64,000 nt of DNA from Cafeteria roenbergensis. Its lineage: Eukaryota; Sar; Bigyra; Bicosoecida; Cafeteriaceae. Both the position numbers and the translations under genes were made by a program. Under the pieces are notes generated by a model that saw nothing but the letters and a program-made list of their open reading frames with translations, did no database searches and was not told the origin of the DNA. Where the stretch lies: positions 62,001 through 126,000 of the forward strand of contig VLTN01000049.1 in NCBI GenBank assembly GCA_008330645.1. The letters are read 5' to 3'. Positions within the stretch are counted from its first letter, which is position 1; every line of letters starts with the position of its first letter. This document shows positions 57,989 to 64,000 of this stretch, in pieces.

Positions 57989-60804
57989 CTACTCCGAGGG
58001 GTGGAAGCGCTTCTTGGCGTCGGCGTACTCGTTGAGGATGCGGGGGGGGTTGAACTGGGGGCCGTACTTGGCTGCGAAGCCGCGGAGCTGGTTGCGGAGG
58101 TTGTCGGCACCGACGGCGTCGATGTGGCGGAAGGGTCCCCCGCGGAAGGGGGGGAAGCCGATGCCGAAGATGGCGCCGACGTCGCCGTCAGTGGGGCTGC
58201 GGATGATGCCGTCCTGGAGGCAGAGCAGGGCCTCGATGAGGAAGCGGCCGGCCATGCGGTCCTGGATGGTGGCGTCGTCCATGGCGGCGGCGGCCTCGAC
58301 GGACGCACCCTTCTTCAGGTACTTGGCGAGGAGCGCCTTGGCGTCCGGGTTGACGGTCTTGGCGCCCTTGCCCTTGCCCTTGCCGTAGACGAAGAAGCCC
58401 TTTCCGGACTTGCGGCCCATCATTCCCCGGTCCATCATGTCCCGGAGGACGGTGGCGTCGGAGCCGCCCATGCGCTCGCCGAGGTGCTCGGTCAGGAAGG
58501 AGTTCACGTGCGATGCGACGTCGATGCCCACCTCGTCGGCGAGGGTGACGGGCCCCACGGGGAAGCCGAAGTCACGCATCACCTTGTCGAGGCGCTCCGC
58601 CTCCACGCCCTCCTGCATGAGGGCGAAGGCCTCCGCCATGAAGGGGCCGAGGCAGCGGTTCACGTAGAAGCCCGGGACGTCCTTGACGACGATGACCGTC
58701 TTGCCCTGCTTGAGGCCGAGGTCGAACGCGCGGCCGACGACGGCGTCGCTGGTGCCGGCGTGCGGGATCACCTCCAGGAGCGGCATCTTGTCCACGGGGC
58801 TGAAGTAGTGCATGCCGATGACGCGCTCGGGGTGCTTGGAGGCCTTGGCGAGGTCCGCGATGGGGAGGGCGGAGGTGTTGGAGGCGAGGATGGCGTCCGG
58901 GCGGAGGCCCGTCGCCTCGAGCTCCTTGATGACGGAGTGCTTCAGGCCGAGGTCCTCGAACACGGCCTCGACGACGACGTCGGCGCGGGGAAGCTGGCGG
59001 TCCCAGCCCGGCACGCCGTCGCAGAAGCCGAGGACGCGGCTGGTGACGGCGTCAGCGGCGGCCTTGGTCATGCGGCGGCGGCTGACCTTCTTGTCCATGT
59101 TCCCGCTGATCTGCTTCTCGCCGCGGCTGAGGCCCTCGAGGGTCTTGTCGCGGAGGAGGACGGTGGCGGCGGCCTTGTGGGCGGTCACCTCGGCGATGCC
59201 TGCGCCCATGAGGCCCGCGCCGAGAACGGCGACGGTGCTGGCGGGCTCGGCGGGCTTGGGGAAGGGGTTCTTCTTGGCGGCCGTCTGCGCGAAGTAGATG
59301 GAGCGGAGGGCGGCGCTGACGGAGGTCATGCCGAGCTTGCCAAAGGCGGCGGCCTCCACCTCCTGGCCCTTGGCGTGGCCGCCCTCCACGCCGGCGCGCA
59401 CGGCGTTGAGGATCTCCATGGGGGCGGGGTAGGCGGTGCCCGCCTTCTTGGCGATCATCTTGCCCGCCTGGTCGAAGAGCACGTTGCGGCCGATGCTGGT
59501 GCCCTCGAGGAGGCGGGTGGGGACGAGCGGCTGGGCCTTGGGCTTGCGCTTCAGGGAGCCGTCGGCGAGGCCGCGCGCGGCCTGGAGGGCGGCGTCGCGG
59601 AGGGCGAAGGGGTCGGCCACCGAGTCCGCGAAACCGTTCCGCTTGGCCCGCTTGGCGTCGAGCTGCTGGCCGGTGGTCATCATGGTGACGGCGTTCTGGA
59701 TGCCAACCAGCTTGGGGAGGCGCTGGGTGCCGCCGGAGCCGGGGAGGAGGCCGAGCTGGACCTCGGGGAGGCCGATCTTGGTCTTGGAGCCGGTGGACAC
59801 GATGCGGTAGTGGCAGGCCATGGCGAGCTCGGCGCCGCCGCCGAGGCAGAAGCCGTTGATGGCCGCAACGACGGGCTTCTTGAGACCCGCGAGGCGGTCC
59901 ATCATCTTCTGGCCGGTGCGCGCCAGCGTGGCGAGCTCCTCGGCCGACTTGCAAGCGTCGAGCATGCGGATGTCGGCGCCAGCGACCCAGCTGTCGTCCT
60001 TGCCCGACATGAGCACGGCCGCGCGGATGCTAGAGTCCGACTCGAGCTTGTTGAGGACGCCCTCGAAGGCCTCCATCATGCCCTTGTTCAGCACGTTCAT
60101 CTGCAAGGCGCACAAAGGAGAGGAATTGCACAACAAAAGCGGCGCGTGGAAGCACGCACGGGCCGGCACCGCACAGCACACAGCCGGCTGCGCGCGTGGC
60201 GAGGCCGAAGCCGGGGCCTGACCGCAGACGGCGGGCGCAGGCGCAGGCGCGCACGCGCTCAGGGTCTGACGCCCGGCCGCAGGGGGGGGGGAGGCCTCTG
60301 ACGCGGCCGAAAAGGAGGCAGAGCGGCAATGCAGGGCGAGGAGCGGTGCGCGCGGCCGGGCAGGCCCAAACAGCCGGGAAGCGGGCCGGCCAGTCTGGCG
60401 AGCGCAGCAGCGCGACGCCAGCGCACAGGGGAGCGCCCAGGCTAGCGGGCCGCGCGGCGCCGCGAGGGCCGCACGCGCACGGCGTCAGTTCGGCTGACGG
60501 ACATTCCGGCAGCCGAACACTCCGTCCCGCGGTTCGACGCTGCTGGCAGCGCCGGTCTCACGCGCTCCGAGAGGTCGTTCATGGTGATGATGGCGATGCC
60601 GTCCTCGGTCATCTCGATCGAGGTCGGGCCGGCGGGGGCGGCGGCCGCGGCCGCGGCGGGCTTGTCGGCCATGGAGCGCGCCTGGATGCCGGAGCGCGCC
60701 ATCGCCGGCGCCGCCTGGGCGGCGGCCACGCGGGCCACGACGGCGCGCGCAGCGCCGGAGCGCGCGACGCGAAGGGCGGCACGGGCAGATGCGGACGCGC
60801 GCAT
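57989..60804 (-). CDS. HADHA: Mitochondrial trifunctional protein alpha subunit (enoyl-CoA hydratase / 3-hydroxyacyl-CoA dehydrogenase)
   Basis: The enzyme carries out the hydration and NAD-dependent oxidation steps of long-chain fatty-acid beta-oxidation, in complex with a thiolase beta subunit. Two exons (60804-60562, 60100-57989) flank a 461-bp intron starting GTGAGA. The phase 0 join gives 784 residues (human 763). Residues 1-45 are Arg/Ala-rich without acids, a mitochondrial presequence. The hydratase part has VAGADIRML, FCLGGGAELAMACHYRI and GLPEVQLGLLPGSGGTQRLP. The dehydrogenase begins at VAVLGAGLMGAGIAEV (about 372), an NAD-binding loop. The catalytic region is MHYFSPVDKMPLLEVI (about 510), then DVPGFYVNR and two 3HCDH C-terminal modules ending GIGFPPFRGGPFRHID. 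The splice restores the N-terminal hydratase strand (IAIITMND before MNVLNKGMMEAF). Peroxisomal bifunctional enzyme is the alternative, but domain order, length and presequence favour the mitochondrial form. Confidence 0.95.
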
Positions 60805-61273
60805 CTTGGTGGGTCCAAGTGGCGCCGCTCGGGTCGGCGGCAAAGGGAGCTCCCTGCCTCTTTGGCTGCCGCTCCTTGACGGATCGCCGTCGCTGCAGCC
60901 TCGGGCTCTGCCGGCCGCCGTTGTTGAACCGCCGCTGCCGACGCGGCCGGGCGCATGCGGCGAGGCCGCGTGGAGGCGCGCGGCAGGCCGCGGGCGCCGT
61001 TTGGCGCTCCCGCACCGCCCCGGCAGGGCGGCGCGCTGGCGAGTTTGCGCTCGGGGGCGAGGGGGCGCTTGCGCTGCCAGTGGCCTTGTCGTGCCACACA
61101 CTCGGCGCGCCCTTGCCATCGCCGCAGCTGCCGGCACGTGGGGCGGAGCAGGGCGCGTGCTCACGGGCCTCTCGTTGAAGCGCGCACGCCACACAATTTA
61201 CAAGCTTGGGGCCGGCCAGGGCCCGCGCCAGGTGGCTGCAGCTCGACACCCCGCAAAAACAACTGCGACTCGC
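60805..61273. promoter_or_regulatory. Spacer, HADHA promoter side and VPS54 3' side
   Basis: The 469 bases lie between two minus-strand genes and should contain the VPS54 3' end and the HADHA promoter. A long open frame crosses it but looks Arg/Pro/Ala-rich and random. No element is named. Confidence 0.35.
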
Positions 61274-64000
61274 TTACGGCGAGCCCAGCGAGGCACGAAT
61301 GGCCGCGGCAGCCTCCGCCCCCTCCGCGCCGAACTGCCTCTCCACCCACCGCACCAGGGAGAGCACGGCAACCTGGCCGGCCGTGCCCGCTTCGGCGCCC
61401 GCTGACCCGGGGGGAGCGCTGCAGCCTGGCAGCAGCGACAGGGCGACGACAACGGCGCCAAGGTGGGCAGCCGCCCCGCGCCGCCCCGCCACCGTCATGC
61501 TGTCGGCATCGACGCTGGAGGCGTGCAGCGGGAGCTCCGCGCTCATCATAACCGCGATGCGGCCGCACACGTCCTCAAGCGGCTCTGCCGGGAGCAGGCT
61601 TGAGAGAATTCGGCCCAGCGTTCGCAGGCCCTTTGCCAGCGGCGCCAGCGGGGCGGCGAGCTCTGCCGACGAGGGGAGGGCGAGGAGCGCCCCGGGGCCG
61701 GCTTCGGAGCCGCTGCCACCGCCTCCTTCCGCATCTGTTGCGGTTTCGCCGTCGTCGTCGTCGCCTGGCTTGGCGGAGGCTGGCGTCGGCTCACTGGGGC
61801 CCGCCGGCGGTGGCGGCGCCACGGCCTCCCAGTCCTGCGACGCGAGACCCGACGCCGCGCGATCGACCAAGGCCTTCACGATGTCCGCCACCTTTGCAAG
61901 CACCGACTCTGCGTGCGACTCCAGCTCCTGAATCGTCTGGCGCATGCCGCTCAGCGCGACGAAGCCGGCGGTGGCGGGCAGGCAGGCGGCGAGGCGGCGC
62001 TCCCACAGGCGAGCCAGCGCCACGCAGGCCTGAAGCGAGCGCAGCGCCACGCCGAGGTGGCGAGTCGTCACGGTGCGGAGCGTGCCGTGCGAAACCGCTC
62101 GCGCCTCCAGGATGAGCTCCACCGTGTTGACGCCGAACGTGGCCAGGAGCCGGCTGATGGCGCGGGCGGCGTCGGGCGCCGCAGCGTGGCACCGGTCCGA
62201 CACGGCGATGGCTGCGTTGCACACTTTGACCAGCACCTGGACGGACGCGCAGACGCGGAAGCACCACGCTGGCGGCACGGCGGCGGGGGCATCGGCGTCG
62301 CCGCCGCCGGCTGCGTCTGCGTCTGCGTCTGCGTCGGCGTCGGCTCGGCCTGCAGCAGCCCCAGGGCGCGGGGCAGCGGTGCCGGTCTTGGCAGTCGCAG
62401 CGTCTCCAAGGGAGGCGGATACAGCAAATACGGGCGGCACCACGAGCCAGTCGGCGGATGCAAGCGGGTCCGGCCTAGCGTCGGCGCCAGCAGCACCAGC
62501 CTCGGCAACGCCTCGGGCGCCAGCCGCTGTTGTAGTTGCTGCTGTTGCTGCTGCTGCTGTTGATGCTGCTGCTGCGCCCGTGCTTGCGACACCAGCGGTC
62601 GTGGTCCCGTCGAACGATACCCCGACGAGAGCCTGGAGGGCCCCGCCCACGGGCGCTGGGATCCACCTGTCCGCGAGCAGAGCTTGCTTGACCTGCCTAT
62701 TCCACACTTCGCCTGCCTTGCCGATGCGAGCAACGGCCTGTCGCGCGATCGCCTGGCTGATGGGGCCAGCGGGCCCGGAGCCGAGCGCCCCGTCGCCGTC
62801 GAGCAGCGCCCCGGCCCCGGCCCCAGGTCCCGCCGCCAGAGCAGCAGCGCCCTCGGCAGGGGTGCTGGTGCCGCCGAAGCCCGCCGCCTGCTCCAGACGG
62901 GCCACCGGCGCGCCGGTCGCCGTGGCCACGGCCGCCCTGGCCACCTGCTCAAAGGACGCGAGGGCGTCCCACGCCGCTGCCACGTCATCCAGCCGGCGCG
63001 CAGGGTCGCAGTGAGACGGAGCGCGCACCTCCAGCAGGCGGGCGAGCTTCCGCTGGGCCACGCTGGCTGCTGCAGCCACCACACTGGCTGAGATGGCTCG
63101 GGCCCTGGCGGCGGCGGACGGGTCGATGTGGCCCCGCCGCACGGGAGAGAGACGCTCCCGGCCGGAGGGCGACATGGCCGCAGCCTCGGCCGGCGACGCG
63201 GCCAGCCCGCCCGCCACTGCATCTGCCGCGGCCGACGCCTCGGCGTCGTCGATCGCCTCCTCCATGCAGTGGTGCAGGGCCAGCGCTCGTCGAAGCAGAG
63301 CCTCCAGGGACGTCGACGCGTCGCGGAGCACACGCGCAAAGGCCCGGCTCGACAGAGCCTGCAGGTGGTCGGCAGCCACCGACTTGCGAGAGCCTCCCAC
63401 CTGAAACAGCTCCGCAAAGTCCGCTCCGTCGTCAGCGGCCTGCCCCTCCGCCCTGAGGCTTCGGAACGATTCCGCGACCTCGGTGCGCAGCGCCTCGCCC
63501 ACTTCGTGGTCAAGCCGGCGCCGGTAGTCCTCGAGAAGGTCGGTGAGCGTGTGCCGCCCCAGCGCCAGCGCCGCAGCCAGCAGCGGCCGCACACCGAACC
63601 GGAGCGACGCGTCGGTGCGCCGCAGGCTCGCGAGGGCGGCGGCGGCGCGGGGAATGCGTTCCACACGGCCGGCGGAGCCGCCGTTGGGCACGCCGTTGGG
63701 CACGCCGTTGGCGCGAGGCGCTTCTGCGGCCGCGCCAGGTCCCGAGGCCGCGCCTGGTCCCGAGGCCGCGCCAGGTCCCGAGGCCGCGCCTGGTCCCGAG
63801 GCCGCGCCAGGTCCCGAGGCCGCGCCAGGTCCCGAGGCCGCGCCTGGTCCCGAGGCCGCGCCTGGTCCCGAGGCCGCGCCAGGTCCCGAGGCCGCGCCTG
63901 GTCCCGAGGCCGCGCCTGGTCCCGAGGCCGCGCCTGGTCCCGAGGCCGCGCCTGGTCCCGAGGCCGCGCCTGGTCCCGAGGCCGCGCCAGGTCCCGAGGC
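61274..64000 (-). CDS. VPS54: VPS54-like subunit of the GARP tethering complex (5' end beyond window)
   Basis: GARP (VPS51-54) tethers endosome-derived vesicles at the trans-Golgi network. The stop is TAA at 61274-61276. The frame is open to the window edge, so at least 908 residues are visible and the start is missing. From the N-terminal side there is a helical region (LLAAALALGRHTLTDLLEDYRRRLDHEVGEAL, then AADHLQALSSRAFARVLRDAS). An Ala/Gly low-complexity linker follows. Then comes a conserved C-terminal region. FRVCASVQVLVKVCNAAIAV leads to FGVNTVELILEARAVSHGTLRTVTTRHLGVALRSLQACVALA, matching the VPS54 signature (NTVELILGAGA...AGLKTITTKHLALASQ). The far C-terminus has LAKGLRTLGRILSSLLP and a helix, as in the family. 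Upstream, 18-bp repeats encode ASGPGA hexapeptides in the same frame. The VPS54 call rests on that signature and domain order. Confidence 0.78.
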   Translation of the reverse strand, partial: ASGPGAASGPGAASGPGAASGPGAASGPGAASGPGAASGPGAASGPGAASGPGAASGPGAASGPGAASGPGAASGPGAASGPGAASGPGAAAEAPRANGVPNGVPNGGSAGRVERIPRAAAALASLRRTDASLRFGVRPLLAAALALGRHTLTDLLEDYRRRLDHEVGEALRTEVAESFRSLRAEGQAADDGADFAELFQVGGSRKSVAADHLQALSSRAFARVLRDASTSLEALLRRALALHHCMEEAIDDAEASAAADAVAGGLAASPAEAAAMSPSGRERLSPVRRGHIDPSAAARARAISASVVAAAASVAQRKLARLLEVRAPSHCDPARRLDDVAAAWDALASFEQVARAAVATATGAPVARLEQAAGFGGTSTPAEGAAALAAGPGAGAGALLDGDGALGSGPAGPISQAIARQAVARIGKAGEVWNRQVKQALLADRWIPAPVGGALQALVGVSFDGTTTAGVASTGAAAASTAAAATAATTTAAGARGVAEAGAAGADARPDPLASADWLVVPPVFAVSASLGDAATAKTGTAAPRPGAAAGRADADADADADAAGGGDADAPAAVPPAWCFRVCASVQVLVKVCNAAIAVSDRCHAAAPDAARAISRLLATFGVNTVELILEARAVSHGTLRTVTTRHLGVALRSLQACVALARLWERRLAACLPATAGFVALSGMRQTIQELESHAESVLAKVADIVKALVDRAASGLASQDWEAVAPPPPAGPSEPTPASAKPGDDDDGETATDAEGGGGSGSEAGPGALLALPSSAELAAPLAPLAKGLRTLGRILSSLLPAEPLEDVCGRIAVMMSAELPLHASSVDADSMTVAGRRGAAAHLGAVVVALSLLPGCSAPPGSAGAEAGTAGQVAVLSLVRWVERQFGAEGAEAAAAIRASLGSP
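63732..64000. repeat. 18-bp minisatellite coding ASGPGA in the VPS54 frame
   Basis: About fifteen tandem 18-base units run to the window edge and continue beyond it. Units differ at one base only (CCA or CCT on the plus strand). On the minus strand this is the third base of a proline codon, so the change is silent in the VPS54 frame. The array's full length and whether the start codon lies beyond it cannot be seen. Confidence 0.95.

Noticed and set aside
57809-60301. Plus-strand open frame of 830 codons rich in Glu, Gly, His and Val
   Set aside because: It is antisense to HADHA, whose motifs and length are complete.
1-64000. Search for tRNA, rRNA, CRISPR arrays, bacterial operons and virophage or other virus-like insertions
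   Set aside because: No cloverleaf, rRNA core, direct-repeat/spacer array or capsid, polymerase or integrase signature was recognised by eye. Structured RNAs could still be missed without a covariance search.

Overview
The window is nuclear DNA of a GC-rich unicellular eukaryote. The genes show a eukaryotic cell plan (Piezo channel, GARP tether, nucleolar processome protein, mitochondrial trifunctional enzyme). Several carry spliceosomal introns of about 140-250 bp (one of about 460 bp), with donors GTGAGN and acceptors preceded by a pyrimidine/GC stretch. Joining exons across these introns restores recognisable proteins in six genes. The very high third-position GC opens long spurious frames on both strands. 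The gene set (secreted GH20 hexosaminidase, no plastid genes) suits a heterotrophic flagellate, perhaps a bicosoecid stramenopile such as Cafeteria; that placement is an inference and cannot be proved from this window.

Layout, left to right. 622-1815 (-): small secreted protein with an MGMGPG minisatellite. 2781-20852 (+): a single open frame of about 6,023 residues that is a giant Piezo mechanosensitive channel, with an embedded fibronectin III-like domain and many cysteine clusters in its loops. 21580-23895 (+): putative RNA-binding protein. 24185-26188 (-): secreted beta-hexosaminidase. 26530-32451 (+): leucine-rich repeat/coiled-coil protein with a WW-like end. 32646-35192 (-): secreted-N-terminus, seven-membrane-segment protein. 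35575-37349 (-): TAP42/IGBP1 (PP2A regulator). 37581-43352 (+): ankyrin-repeat protein. 44390-45652 (+): OPA3-like mitochondrial protein. 46045-50037 (+): PWP2 (UTPB complex, 18S rRNA maturation). 50389-53016 (-): hormone-sensitive-lipase-family hydrolase. 53194-57613: a complete-ended PIF/Harbinger DNA transposon with 19-bp inverted repeats and a CAG target duplication. 57989-60804 (-): HADHA, mitochondrial trifunctional protein alpha. 61274 to beyond the window end (-): VPS54, whose upstream part is an 18-bp minisatellite coding ASGPGA repeats.

The genes are not an operon. Most are unrelated housekeeping or surface functions, arranged in divergent and convergent pairs with short spacers of 0.2-1 kb. 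Loose themes are lipid and fatty-acid breakdown (lipase, HADHA), mitochondria (OPA3, HADHA) and membrane sensing (Piezo, the seven-segment protein). The most unusual object is the Piezo gene. The core blade and pore architecture looks canonical, but more than half of the protein is loop sequence not found in the well-studied animal channels.
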